Source: Clostridiaceae bacterium
Lineage (GTDB): Bacteria > Bacillota > Clostridia > Lachnospirales > Lachnospiraceae
NCBI GenBank assembly: GCA_009911305.1
Contig: QXXC01000020.1
Location: 16,147-80,146 of the forward strand
DNA: 64,000 bases
Direction of reading: 5' to 3'
A program made the position numbers and the translations under genes. Below, one piece after another: positions 1 to 8,150 of the stretch. The notes beneath the pieces are model-generated. The model was not told the origin of the DNA. It saw only the letters and a list, made by a program, of their open reading frames with translations, and made no database searches. Within the stretch, counting starts at the first letter, position 1. The number at the start of each line of letters is the position of its first letter.

Positions 1-620
1 AGGAACGGATAATCCGGCTGCTCCAGGGCTTCAATCACGCCGTCCGGCGCCTGCCCGGCGATGCGCAGGCTTTCGGCCGGCCGGCGCACTGCCTGGTGGT
101 GCAGACTGTTGACCGGAATGCGCACGGCTTGGCTGATGCGGGCGAGCTGTGAATCAGAGGCCAGATCGACGTGATGGGAGGGGGCATCGGAGCGGAAGGG
201 CTGCCGGTGGGCAATGGGAGGCCGATCCGAAAGCTGCGCGTCCAGATCCTGATAGATATCGCCGCCAAGAGCGATGTTGATGAGCTGGATTCCGCGGCAA
301 ATGCCGAGGATCGGCTTTTTTCTTTTGTAAAACGAATGAAAGAGCAGGAGCTCTGCCTCGTCCCGAAGGGGGGAGAAATCCCCGCAGCCTTTCAGTGTCT
401 CCTCACCGAACCGGAAGGGATGCACATCCGGCCCTCCGGTGCATAAAAGACCGTCCAGAGTTTCCGGCAATTGGATACAGTCTCCTTCCTTAAGGCTCAG
501 GGGCAGGACGAGAGGAACAGCCCCGCAGTCTCTCAGCGCATCCGTATAGCGGGAGCTCATCCGAAGCTCCCCGGTCTTCTGATCATGCGAAGCCGTCAGT
601 CCGATAACCGGTTTTTTCAT
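1..620 (-). CDS. Gamma-glutamyl-gamma-aminobutyrate hydrolase-like protein (peptidase C26), 3' part outside window
   Basis: The minus-strand frame opens at an ATG (620-618) behind AGGAGATGTTT and stays open to the window edge, giving about 206 residues without a stop. The start MKKPVIGLTAS, the segment LLCTGGPDVHP and the nucleophile elbow GICRGIQLINIALGG (about residues 100-114, Cys in GICRG) are the signature of class I glutamine amidotransferases of the PuuD/peptidase C26 group, which cleave gamma-glutamyl amides such as gamma-glutamyl-GABA in the cytosol. The downstream stretch NSLHHQAV contains the family His region. The C-terminus with the rest of the catalytic triad lies beyond base 1. 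The exact substrate cannot be read from the sequence; a link to the poly-gamma-glutamate genes 8 kb away is only a suggestion. Confidence 0.85.
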   Translation of the reverse strand, partial: MKKPVIGLTASHDQKTGELRMSSRYTDALRDCGAVPLVLPLSLKEGDCIQLPETLDGLLCTGGPDVHPFRFGEETLKGCGDFSPLRDEAELLLFHSFYKRKKPILGICRGIQLINIALGGDIYQDLDAQLSDRPPIAHRQPFRSDAPSHHVDLASDSQLARISQAVRIPVNSLHHQAVRRPAESLRIAGQAPDGVIEALEQPDYPF

Positions 621-673
621 AAACATCTCCTTTTAAATAAAATCATAAACTGCAGAATGAATAAACATAACGA

Positions 674-701
674 CAAAAAAGACTGCCATTCCTGACAGTC
701 T
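674..701 (-). terminator. Rho-independent terminator of the ferredoxin gene
   Basis: Read on the minus strand, AGACTGTCA, loop GGAA and TGGCAGTCT form a 9-bp stem with one G-T pair, followed by six T. It lies 28 bases after the ferredoxin stop and separates that gene from the hydrolase gene. Confidence 0.8.
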
Positions 702-728
702 CTTATGTATGCTTTACACAATGTTCAA

Positions 729-899
729 TCAGCCCTGCTCAATAGCGCCGGTCGGGCATGTGCCTGCACATGTTCCGCAATCGATGCAGGTATCAGCAGA
801 GATCTCGTACTTGCCGTCGCCCTGGGAAATAGCGCCAACAGGACACTCACCTGCGCAAGCACCGCAGCTTACACATGAATCGGTAATTACATATGCCAT
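729..899 (-). CDS. 2[4Fe-4S] ferredoxin, clostridial type
   Basis: A 56-residue protein with two CX2CX2CX3CP cluster motifs: CVSCGACAGECP near the N-terminus and CIDCGTCAGTCP near residue 37. Each half ends in GAI, showing the internal duplication of clostridial ferredoxins. It serves as a small soluble low-potential electron carrier for anaerobic oxidoreductases and hydrogenases. The ATG follows AAGGAGG with 8 bases between. A good sigma-A-type promoter lies just upstream and a terminator just downstream, so it is a monocistronic, probably well expressed gene. The complete cysteine set and usual length make the call secure; the redox partners cannot be named. Confidence 0.95.
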   Translation of the reverse strand: MAYVITDSCVSCGACAGECPVGAISQGDGKYEISADTCIDCGTCAGTCPTGAIEQG

Positions 900-934
900 G
901 ATAAAGTACCTCCTTTATTTTTAACTTTTAGATT

Positions 935-963
935 ATTTTAAACCAAAAGAGTGAATTATTCAA
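935..963 (-). promoter_or_regulatory. Promoter of the ferredoxin gene
   Basis: On the minus strand TTGAAT, 17 bases, then TAAAAT, located 36 bases before the ferredoxin ATG. Confidence 0.65.
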
Positions 964-1026
964 GAAGAATTTACTGTAATTTATGTTTAAAAATAGGATC
1001 ACTGCGGCGCGGAGCCGGTATGGCGC

Positions 1027-1779
1027 TTATAAGCCGGACAGCGCCTGCAGGGCGTGTTCTTTTACAATCACCTCATAGTGCTCCTGAAAGTAGGCCTCTG
1101 CCGTGGACGGGGCCTTAACGGCTTCGCCGTACTCGGATAAAAGGTTGCAGACACGCTGGAAGGAATCGCTGTCTGTATCGGGCCGGCGGATAACGAGATA
1201 GTAGCGTTCTTTTGCCGTATTCTTATAAAGCGTGTTAAGGCCGTCAAAAATCGGTCCCGAGATACGGGCTGCCGCGCATGCCTCATCAAGGCTTTTAAAT
1301 GTAAAGATACGGATCGCCGCCGCTTCATCCGCCTTGCCGTCGGTCAGGCTGTCGCCGGCTGCCCCTCCCTGCCCGGGCAGCGCGTGATCCGGGAGGGCGG
1401 CTGCCGCATTGTGGGCCAGCATCTCCAGAAGGCTGTCCGCTCCTTCCAGCAGCTCGCTTGTCAGGCCCGCAAAGGGCTCCTCGTCGTCGGACATGGGGGC
1501 AAATTTGGAGAAGCGGGTGTCCAGCTCCTCAGGATCTTCTATCTTTGTGATGATCAGCATAATGCTTTCGTTGGAGAGAGGTATGGCTTCTACCATGAGA
1601 GGAATGTCCTCCGCGTCAAAGCCGACCTCGCTGGAGGCCTTCTGTATCATCTCGCGGAACAGGCGTTTGGCCTTCTCGCTCCCGTAGGCCAGTTCCCCTA
1701 AATTTAAATCGCGCACGCTCAAGTCAAAGCTGGTGAGCGTACAGCGTATCTGGTTATCGTTAATGCGTTCTATCTTCAC
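1027..1779 (-). CDS. mecA: Adaptor protein MecA
   Basis: About 250 residues with the MecA layout: an N-terminal substrate-binding domain starting MKIERINDNQIRC and containing LNLGELAYGSEKAKRLF, an acidic and Ala/Gly-rich linker (about residues 95-155), and a C-terminal ClpC-binding domain starting FTFKSLDEACAAAR and ending FQEHYEVIVKEHALQAL. MecA delivers unfolded or specific substrates to the ClpCP protease and helps assemble the ClpC hexamer in the cytosol. A GTG three codons further upstream is also open, but its would-be SD touches it; the GTG at 1779 has TCCTT (AAGGA) 10 bases upstream and gives the MxIERIN start usual in the family. It is divergent from the kinase cluster, with a promoter region shared between them. 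Confidence 0.88.
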   Translation of the reverse strand: MKIERINDNQIRCTLTSFDLSVRDLNLGELAYGSEKAKRLFREMIQKASSEVGFDAEDIPLMVEAIPLSNESIMLIITKIEDPEELDTRFSKFAPMSDDEEPFAGLTSELLEGADSLLEMLAHNAAAALPDHALPGQGGAAGDSLTDGKADEAAAIRIFTFKSLDEACAAARISGPIFDGLNTLYKNTAKERYYLVIRRPDTDSDSFQRVCNLLSEYGEAVKAPSTAEAYFQEHYEVIVKEHALQALSGL

Positions 1780-1875
1780 TTGAATCACTTCCTTTATCTT
1801 TTCCGGTCTAAAACATCTGTTCTGACAGGCAGCGGCAAAAACAGCGTCGGCTGCCCTTCTCGAATCTGTTATTCA

Positions 1876-1905
1876 ATCATACTATATAATATAAGCGTTT
1901 GGCAA
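1876..1905 (-). promoter_or_regulatory. Candidate mecA promoter, overlapping a divergent -10 element
   Basis: On the minus strand TTGCCA, 18 bases, TATGAT. On the plus strand TATAAT at 1885-1890 could serve the kinase gene, although no convincing -35 precedes it. The two start regions overlap. Confidence 0.45.
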
Positions 1906-1912
1906 TTCTTAT

Positions 1913-3520
1913 ATGAAAAATTTTATTAAAAATTTATGGAAGCGGCTGAAAAAAGAGTTGAAATATTCCTTTGGATCCTTTACAATGCTTATTAAGAGAT
2001 GGCACTGCAGAAAGGAGGCGCAGTCAGTAGAGGACACCATACTGTTTGGAAAGTATCGGATAGACAGGGTGATCGGGCGCGGGAGGAGCGGAACCGTGTT
2101 TTTGGCCAGGCATCTGGCCCTTGACGAATGGAGGGCGATTAAGAGGGTCCCCAGGGAATGTCAGGGCTTTGCCAGGGAGGCGGCGGTATTAAAGGAGCTG
2201 AAGCATCCGGGAATTCCTGTTATCTATGATTTAGAAGAGGATTCGAGTTATTATTATCTCATCGAAGAATATCTGGACGGTGAGTCGTTATACGCCCTTA
2301 TCGAGAGACAGGGCGGTCTTGCAAGGGCAAAGGCATTTTCCTACGGGATTGAGCTTTGCCGTATCATTAGTTATCTGCATTCAATCGAACCTAATCCAAT
2401 TTTGTATCTTGATCTCCAGCCCCGGAATATTTTGATATGTCAGGGAGCATTAAAGCTGATCGATTTTGATCAGGCGGTTACAGCCCGGTTTGCACAAACC
2501 ATGCGCGAGCGCTACGGAACGGAAGGCTGCGCGGCCCCGGAACAGTATACAGACGAGCCTTTGGATGAACGGACCGATATCTATGCCATTGGCGTCCTCC
2601 TTTACTATATGGGGACCGGCGTATTTCCGGACAGGGAGGAAGACGGGCGGTGTACGGACCGCGCGCGCGAGCGGGCGCAGGAGGCGTTTTCCAGGGAGAC
2701 GGCCGCTGTGATTATGAGGTGCTTAAACCCGCAGAAGAAGCTGCGCTGTCAGAGCGCGAAAGAGGTGCTGGAGGCGCTCTTAGATGTAAAAACAGGTGGT
2801 TTCACACAAAATCAGATGCCATTTCTTAAGGTTGCAGTCATTGGCAGCAAGCCTGGCATGGGCGTTACCCATGTCTGTCTGAGCGTGAGCTCCTATTTGT
2901 CCGGCAGAGGGCTTTCCTGCCTGTACCGGGAGAGGAATGATTCCGGGGCGGTCCGGAAGGCGGCGGCGTACCGGGGGCTTAAGCCTGACCGGTATGGCCT
3001 GATTCATATGGACGGGTACGCGATGAAGCCGAGATACGGCCGCTGCGTGCAGCTTGCCGAGGTCTGTACGGACGCCCTGGTCGATGACTTCGGAGCCGTA
3101 CTCCAGACGGCTCTGGAGGAAGAATACGATATCCTGCTTCTCGTGTGCGGGGCAGGAGACTGGGAGCTTGAGGATTCTGTAAATGCCGTGCGCGCGCTTG
3201 CGCATAAGGAGAACCTGCGCATTCTTTTTAACCACAGTTCTCCGGATGTGAAGCTGATTCTTCCGGGAGACGTTGCGGGACTTAAGTTTTACAGGCTTCC
3301 CGCATGCCGTCCGGCGGAAAAGAGCGATTCTATTTCAGCCTTTTGGGATATATGCTTTAAAGGGACGAGAGGCGGGCGCAAGATCCGGGACTGGCCCGGA
3401 AAGGAAGGGAAGAAGAAAAAAGGGGGGACCGGATGGCCATTTGGCATATGGCCGCAGGGCCGTTCCGAAGAAAGGCGGCCCGGAGAAAAGGGTATTCCCC
3501 GCAGAAGACGCCTGAGGTAA
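1913..3520 (+). CDS. Serine/threonine protein kinase with C-terminal P-loop-like domain
   Basis: 535 residues. A basic N-terminus (1-40) precedes a Hanks-type kinase domain (about 45-290): glycine loop GRGRSGTVF, ATP-binding Lys77 in AIKR, catalytic loop LYLDLQPRNIL with Asp167 and Asn172, DFD (184-186) in place of DFG, and APE (208-210). The usual HRD His/Arg and the KPEN Lys are replaced (YLD, LQPRN), so activity may be altered. Residues 305-490 form a second domain beginning VAVIGSKPGMGVTH, which resembles a MinD/ParA-type P-loop but lacks the Lys. The tail is Lys/Arg/Gly-rich and overlaps the next gene by 88 bases in another frame. No Shine-Dalgarno is visible before the ATG at 1913; the ATG at 1985 is an alternative start. 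The substrate is unknown. Confidence 0.8.
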   Translation: MKNFIKNLWKRLKKELKYSFGSFTMLIKRWHCRKEAQSVEDTILFGKYRIDRVIGRGRSGTVFLARHLALDEWRAIKRVPRECQGFAREAAVLKELKHPGIPVIYDLEEDSSYYYLIEEYLDGESLYALIERQGGLARAKAFSYGIELCRIISYLHSIEPNPILYLDLQPRNILICQGALKLIDFDQAVTARFAQTMRERYGTEGCAAPEQYTDEPLDERTDIYAIGVLLYYMGTGVFPDREEDGRCTDRARERAQEAFSRETAAVIMRCLNPQKKLRCQSAKEVLEALLDVKTGGFTQNQMPFLKVAVIGSKPGMGVTHVCLSVSSYLSGRGLSCLYRERNDSGAVRKAAAYRGLKPDRYGLIHMDGYAMKPRYGRCVQLAEVCTDALVDDFGAVLQTALEEEYDILLLVCGAGDWELEDSVNAVRALAHKENLRILFNHSSPDVKLILPGDVAGLKFYRLPACRPAEKSDSISAFWDICFKGTRGGRKIRDWPGKEGKKKKGGTGWPFGIWPQGRSEERRPGEKGIPRRRRLR

Positions 3521-4080
3521 TCGGGATCGCCGGAAGCGGGGCCTCGGTTGGAGTCACGCATACAGCGGTTCTGACCGCAAATTATTGTACCGGCGTATTA
3601 AACCGGAAAACAGCGGTCCTGGAATGGAATGAAAGCGGGGATTTTGGCAGATTAGAGCGAATTTTGTCGAAAAAAGCGGTCACAGATCCCCGGGCGGGAT
3701 CGTTTAATATAATGGGGGCATCTTATTTTAAAAGGGCTGGCAGGGATGAGCTTGTGAGATGCACTGTAAATGGTTTTAATGCGATAGTAATTGATTTCGG
3801 CACGTTTAGAAGCGAAATACAAGATGAATTTCTGCGCTGTGATCGCAGGTTTCTGATAGGTTCTGTCAGTGAATGGAAGCTGGATCCGTTTGCTGAACTG
3901 GCGTCACAGACAGGGACAGACAGACGCGGCTGGGAATATTTCTGCGTGTTTGGAAGCAGGGAGGCGCTGGAGATGACAGAGAGGCTTCTCGGTATCCGGA
4001 TCAGACGGCTTCCTATTGCCGGGAGCGCATTTGCCATAACAGGAGATATTCTGGATTTTTTCGGAACATTTCTCAAATAA
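3433..4080 (+). CDS. P-loop-like protein paralogous to the kinase C-terminal domain
   Basis: 215 residues, starting at an ATG behind GGGGGG with 5 bases between, inside the end of the kinase gene (88-base out-of-frame overlap, so probably translationally coupled). After a basic N-terminus, GIAGSGASVGVTH (residues 31-43) matches the GSKPGMGVTH motif in the kinase's second domain, and both continue into a helix and a beta strand with VLEWN / CLYRER, as in SIMIBI-class NTPases after the P-loop. The canonical P-loop Lys is missing in both. A strand NAIVIDFG lies in the position of Walker B. No signal peptide or membrane segment is seen. It may pair with the kinase; function unknown. Confidence 0.7.
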   Translation: MAIWHMAAGPFRRKAARRKGYSPQKTPEVIGIAGSGASVGVTHTAVLTANYCTGVLNRKTAVLEWNESGDFGRLERILSKKAVTDPRAGSFNIMGASYFKRAGRDELVRCTVNGFNAIVIDFGTFRSEIQDEFLRCDRRFLIGSVSEWKLDPFAELASQTGTDRRGWEYFCVFGSREALEMTERLLGIRIRRLPIAGSAFAITGDILDFFGTFLK

Positions 4081-4207
4081 GGGGGAGCAGGCGTTAATAT
4101 ATCATTTGATTCGGATCCGTCGCGGCGGATGGCTTCATGACGGATCCTTACCTCCTGGTATGCTCTTCTGGCAGGTTCTGTCCCGATTAGGCGGGGGAAA
4201 GGTACAA

Positions 4208-4459
4208 ATGAGAAAACAAGACAGGAATCAAGAACTGGAGAGGAGGAAGAGGGAACAGCAGCGGATTTTTCTGGAAGGGCTTTGCCGCTATCGGGAAAAG
4301 GGGATTTCCATCCTGATCGACGGCAGGGAATGTACGCCTGATGAATATCATAAAATATTTGAGATTAAAGAGGACGGCTCCTTTTATATGGGAGATTATA
4401 TCAGCGCCGAGACAGGGATGCTGACAGAGATCCACTTTGACCGGGTCTATAACCGGTAG
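4208..4459 (+). CDS. Small protein of unknown function, third gene of the kinase cluster
   Basis: 83 residues from an ATG behind GGGGGAAAGG. The frame is open further upstream to 4106, but only the ATG at 4208 has a ribosome binding site. The N-terminal third is a highly charged helix (Arg/Lys/Glu/Gln), followed by a compact predicted alpha/beta part containing ILIDGREC and DGSFYMGDYIS. No transmembrane segment or known motif was recognised. It lies 127 bases after the P-loop-like gene on the same strand and could be part of the same transcript. The 283 bases after it hold no gene; they contain a perfect 7-bp inverted repeat, GTTCAGA-5-TCTGAAC, at 4592-4610. Confidence 0.6.
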   Translation: MRKQDRNQELERRKREQQRIFLEGLCRYREKGISILIDGRECTPDEYHKIFEIKEDGSFYMGDYISAETGMLTEIHFDRVYNR

Positions 4460-4741
4460 AGCGGGACCGGGATGTCTGGCAGACGGGAGATACATGCGCC
4501 CGGCGCTGTGAGGCATCCGGCGGGATCAGCGTATGCGTATGCGGTTATGAGGGCAGAAACAGAGGCGGCAGAGGACAATGCGGCGCAGACGGTTCAGAGT
4601 ATATCTGAACGGTTATGAGACGACGGAAGATGCTGTCCTGCCTGGAAAGCAAAATGTAAGAAAAAAATCCACATTCCCCGGTCAAGGTGTGATATACTTA
4701 GAAAAAGCTGAAAGCAAATTGATGGAAGGCCGGAGGAAAAG

Positions 4742-6409
4742 ATGAGAAAAAAAGGATCGTCGCTTGGATGTCTGTCGTTTATACTTCTGCTTGTTATTGC
4801 ATGCGCAGCGGGAATCTACGCCTGGAAGCGCTACGGGCCGACGAAGGAGCTGGCTGATTTAGACGAGCTCTATCAGACGCAGGCAGAGGATGAGGTAACT
4901 GTATTCTTAAATTATGAGATGCAGGAGGCGCGGGGAATCTATGAAGAGGGGCAGACATATCTTCCGATAGAATGGGTCAATCAACATTTAAACGAGCGTT
5001 TCTACTGGGACGCAAACGAGGATCTTCTGGTCTATGCCCTGCCGGATGAGATACTGACCGCCCCGGAGGGAACAAAGGGAGCCGGGGGAAGACGGCTTTT
5101 CATACGGCGGGGGGAGGAGGTGCTCCTTTCTCTGGGCCTTGTTTTAAACTATACGGATATCCGTGTCAACGCCTATGACAGCGGAAAGCAAAAGCGTGTG
5201 TTTATCCAGGACACATGGGATGAGGTAGCGGTAGCGGTGATCAGCAAAAACAGTAAGGTGCGCGTCAGGGGAGGTGTTAAAAGCCCGATCATCACAGATG
5301 CGGTGAAGGGCGAGGAAGTGATTGTGCTGGAGACCATGGAGCGGTGGTCCAAAGTTGTGACGCAGGACGGGCACATTGGCTATATGCCCGGCCGCAGGCT
5401 CGCAGGGCTTACGGCAGAGAAACCGGTCAGCAGCTTCAGGGCGCCTGAGTACCGGAACATTTCTCTGGATGAGAAGATTATTCTGGTATGGCATCAGGTC
5501 ACGCTGGAGGCCGCCAACGGGGTTCTGGATGAGCTTATGGCACAGACAAAGGGAATCAATGTAATTGCGCCCACCTGGTTCACGCTGAGCGATAATGAAG
5601 GGAATTATGAATCCCTGGCTGACAGAAGCTATGTGGAAAAGGCTCACGAAAAGGGAATCCAGGTCTGGGCTGTGGTCGATAATTTCAGCCGGGAGTGCAG
5701 CAAAAATGTCCGCTCCGAGGTACTTTTATCAAGGACTTCGGTCCGGAGACGGCTGATCGGGAATCTGATGGAAGAGGCTGACACATATGGCTTTGACGGC
5801 ATCAACCTTGATTTTGAGAGCCTGAAGGAGGAGGCCGGCGTTCATTATATCCAGTTTATCAGAGAGCTGTCGGTTTCCTGCCGGGAGAAAGGGCTTGTGC
5901 TGTCCGTTGACAATTATGTCCCGGCCGGATATAACTACTTCTATAACCGCAGGGAGCAGGGAATCGTCGCGGATTATGTCATCATCATGGGATATGACGA
6001 GCACTACGCAGGCGGGGAGGCCGGTTCCGTCGCGTCGATCGGATATGTCGAGAACGGCATACGCGACACACTGGAGCTTGTCCCCAGGGAAAAGGTTATT
6101 AATGCAGTCCCCTTTTATACGCGCCTGTGGACGCAGTCCGGGGAGAAGCTGTCTTCAAAGGCTATGGGAATCTCGGCCGCAATGAAATGGATCGAGGAAC
6201 ACGGAGCAGAGCTTCAGTGGAATGAGGAGCTGGGGCAGTATTACACGCAGGCAGAGACAGAGGATGGGGACGCCATGCTCTGGATGGAAGACAGCCGTTC
6301 TCTCAAGCTGAAGATGGATGTCATAAAGGAAGAGGATCTGGCCGGCGTGGCCTGCTGGAAGCTTGGGCTGGAGCCGCAGGAGATTTGGGATGTGATAAGC
6401 TGGGAGTGA
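4742..6409 (+). CDS. Exported glycoside hydrolase family 18 protein with SH3b domain
   Basis: 555 residues. An N-terminal hydrophobic segment (about 9-26, preceded by MRKKG) anchors or exports it. Residues about 50-100 resemble the copper amine oxidase N-like domain seen in clostridial cell-wall enzymes. About 165-225 is a bacterial SH3 domain (SKVRVRGGVKSPI ... HIGYMPG), and about 240-550 is a GH18 barrel with the motif DGINLDFE at 352-359, where Glu359 is the expected acid/base and Asp357 its partner. Such proteins (YaaH/SleL/YdhD-like) act on N-acetylglucosamine-containing wall polymers outside the membrane. GGAGG precedes the ATG by 6 bases. TATACT at 4693-4698 is a possible -10. A terminator follows, so it is probably monocistronic. 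Whether it is spore-related cannot be said. Confidence 0.88.
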   Translation: MRKKGSSLGCLSFILLLVIACAAGIYAWKRYGPTKELADLDELYQTQAEDEVTVFLNYEMQEARGIYEEGQTYLPIEWVNQHLNERFYWDANEDLLVYALPDEILTAPEGTKGAGGRRLFIRRGEEVLLSLGLVLNYTDIRVNAYDSGKQKRVFIQDTWDEVAVAVISKNSKVRVRGGVKSPIITDAVKGEEVIVLETMERWSKVVTQDGHIGYMPGRRLAGLTAEKPVSSFRAPEYRNISLDEKIILVWHQVTLEAANGVLDELMAQTKGINVIAPTWFTLSDNEGNYESLADRSYVEKAHEKGIQVWAVVDNFSRECSKNVRSEVLLSRTSVRRRLIGNLMEEADTYGFDGINLDFESLKEEAGVHYIQFIRELSVSCREKGLVLSVDNYVPAGYNYFYNRREQGIVADYVIIMGYDEHYAGGEAGSVASIGYVENGIRDTLELVPREKVINAVPFYTRLWTQSGEKLSSKAMGISAAMKWIEEHGAELQWNEELGQYYTQAETEDGDAMLWMEDSRSLKLKMDVIKEEDLAGVACWKLGLEPQEIWDVISWE

Positions 6410-6441
6410 TGCATTAGAACGTAAATTCAGAAGCGTAAAGG

Positions 6442-6485
6442 ACCTCTGCTGACGGTTTCAGGCCGGCGGCAGGGGTTTCTTTTTA
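6442..6485 (+). terminator. Rho-independent terminator after the GH18 gene
   Basis: ACCTCTGCTG and CGGCAGGGGT form a 10-bp stem with two G-T pairs around a 15-base loop, followed by a T-rich run (TTTCTTTTT). Confidence 0.7.
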
Positions 6486-6503
6486 TGATGAAATTCATCA
6501 TAA
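6483..6503 (+). promoter_or_regulatory. 21-bp perfect palindrome upstream of the sigma factor gene
   Basis: Arms TTATGATGAA and TTCATCATAA flank a single A. It sits about 15 bases upstream of the candidate ECF -35 element, a position suiting a dimeric regulator. A short hairpin in a transcript reading through the preceding terminator is the other reading. Confidence 0.4.
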
Positions 6504-6518
6504 AAAACGGAAATTTCC

Positions 6519-6547
6519 TGTCACATATCCATGTATCGATTGTCTAA
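6519..6547 (+). promoter_or_regulatory. Candidate ECF-type promoter of the sigma factor gene
   Basis: TGTCACA, 15 bases, TGTCTAA. This resembles the TGTCACA / CGTC signature described for some ECF sigma groups and differs from the TTGACA/TATAAT promoters elsewhere in the window. It ends 22 bases before the ATG, so the sigma factor may drive its own gene. Confidence 0.45.
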
Positions 6548-6569
6548 TAGAATATGGAGGTAAAAACAA

Positions 6570-7421
6570 ATGGACAACATAACAAACGAAGAATTGCTGC
6601 ATTTGATTGAACAGGCCACCGCCGGAGATAAAAGCGCGCTGGAAACCGTCATTCTCAGTGTGCAGGATCTGGTATTCAATCTGTCGCTGCGGATGCTTGG
6701 CGCCTTTCCGGACGCGGAGGATGCTTCGCAGGACATTTTGGTGAAGGTCATCACCCACTTATCCTCATTCCGGGGAGACAGCTCGTTTTCCACCTGGGTA
6801 TTCCGCATTGCAGTCAATCATCTGAAAAATTACAAAAAGCATATGTTTGCGAAGATCCCTCTCAGCTTTGAATTTTATGGGGATGACATTCTGAACGGGA
6901 AAATGGATGATGTGCCGGATTTGACACAGGATGTGGAAAAATCCATTCTGGCGGAGGAGCTGAAAATGTCCTGTACGAATGTCATGCTCCAGTGCCTTGA
7001 TGTGGAGAGCAGGTGCATTTTTATCCTGGGCGCCATGTTCAGGTTGGACAGCCGGATGGCGGGAGATATTCTGGGTATCACACCTGAAACCTATCGGCAG
7101 AGGCTGTCCAGGATCCGAAAGAAAATGGCAAAGTTTTTGGGCGAATATTGCGGTGAATGCGGAAACGGGGCGTGCCATTGCATCGACCGGGTCAATTACG
7201 CGATTAAAAACCACAGAATTTCTCCGGCCAGCCTGGATTTTACTGCCGCAAAGCCGATATCCGCCAGGACGATGGTGGAGGTAAAGGACGCTATGGAGGC
7301 CATTGACGACTTGTCAGAGGAGTTTTCTTTTTATAAAACATATCAGTCACCGGAGGTTTTGAAAGAGGCGATCCGAACATTTTTGGCCGGGACAGCCTTT
7401 TCTGTTATCCAGAATGCGTAG
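6570..7421 (+). CDS. ECF-type RNA polymerase sigma factor with Cys-containing C-terminal extension
   Basis: 283 residues. Region 2 (about 25-100) contains FPDAEDASQDILVKV and FRGDSSFSTWVFRIAVNH, and region 4 (about 140-190) contains GITPETYRQRLSRIRKKM, the usual ECF core of about 190 residues. An extra 90 residues follow, starting with EYCGECGNGACHC, a four-Cys cluster that could bind metal, and running into VNYAIKNHRISP, a sequence seen in one clostridial ECF group. No anti-sigma gene is adjacent, so the extension may take its place. GGAGG lies 9 bases before the ATG. The next gene begins 13 bases after the stop, so the two are probably cotranscribed. Confidence 0.88.
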   Translation: MDNITNEELLHLIEQATAGDKSALETVILSVQDLVFNLSLRMLGAFPDAEDASQDILVKVITHLSSFRGDSSFSTWVFRIAVNHLKNYKKHMFAKIPLSFEFYGDDILNGKMDDVPDLTQDVEKSILAEELKMSCTNVMLQCLDVESRCIFILGAMFRLDSRMAGDILGITPETYRQRLSRIRKKMAKFLGEYCGECGNGACHCIDRVNYAIKNHRISPASLDFTAAKPISARTMVEVKDAMEAIDDLSEEFSFYKTYQSPEVLKEAIRTFLAGTAFSVIQNA

Positions 7422-7433
7422 GAGGGACACAGC

Positions 7434-8117
7434 ATGAATCTATCGGCCATCTTAAGCTATTTGACCGATTTAAGCCAGAACAATAATCGGGAATGGTATC
7501 ACGCGCACAAAGAAGAATATAAAGCGGCAAATGCAGAATTTGAGGCGTTGATTCAGGCGCTTATTTTCCGCATCGGAGAATTTGATCCCAGCGTTCTGCA
7601 CAATGAGCCAAAGACGCTTACATTCAAACTGAACCGGGACACCCGGTTCAGCCGCGACAAATCCCCGTATAACCCCGCCTTTCGCGCCCATATATCCTCC
7701 ATGGGAAAACTGCCCGTTCCGGTTGGATATTATCTGATGATTAAGCCGGGCAGTCAATCCTTTTTAGGCGGCGGGCTGTTTGCGGATATGTTTAAGGACG
7801 CAACCGCAATGGTGCGGAACTTTATTTCACTAAACGGCCCGGAATGGGAACAAATCGTGAATGCCCCGGATTTCAAACAGAACTTTACGGTACAGGGGAC
7901 AGCGCTCAAAAACGTTCCCGCCGGATTTGACAGGGAGCATCCCCAGGCGGAGGCCCTGAAGTTTAAGAGCTGGTATCTGGAATACCCTGTCAGGGATGAG
8001 GAGCTGGAAGATGCAGATCAGTTTCTTACCCGCGCGGCAAAGCTGTTCTGTCTGATGAAACCATTCAATGATTATCTGAACCGGGCGCTTGAGGGCTTTC
8101 AGATGCCGGCCCGGTGA
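7434..8117 (+). CDS. DUF2461 family protein
   Basis: 227 residues matching the DUF2461 family throughout: NNNREWYHAHKEEY near the N-terminus, LTFKLNRDTRFSRDKSPYNPAFRAHIS at about 62-88, GYYLMIKPG, GGGLFADMF and LKFKSWYLEYPV. Family members are cytosolic and of undetermined function. The gene follows the sigma factor by 13 bases, with AGGAGG ahead of the ATG, so the two form one operon. This makes it a possible member of the sigma factor's regulon. A strong terminator closes the operon. Confidence 0.85.
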   Translation: MNLSAILSYLTDLSQNNNREWYHAHKEEYKAANAEFEALIQALIFRIGEFDPSVLHNEPKTLTFKLNRDTRFSRDKSPYNPAFRAHISSMGKLPVPVGYYLMIKPGSQSFLGGGLFADMFKDATAMVRNFISLNGPEWEQIVNAPDFKQNFTVQGTALKNVPAGFDREHPQAEALKFKSWYLEYPVRDEELEDADQFLTRAAKLFCLMKPFNDYLNRALEGFQMPAR

Positions 8118-8150
8118 GAAAACACGTTTCGGGCTCATAACATATACTAT

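Noticed and set aside
1384..1701. Plus-strand open frames opposite mecA
   Set aside because: Antisense to MecA with no start signals or motifs.
4592..4610. GTTCAGA-5-TCTGAAC inverted repeat as an operator
   Set aside because: It is about 130 bases from the next start, with no matching copy and no regulator gene nearby; left as an unassigned repeat.
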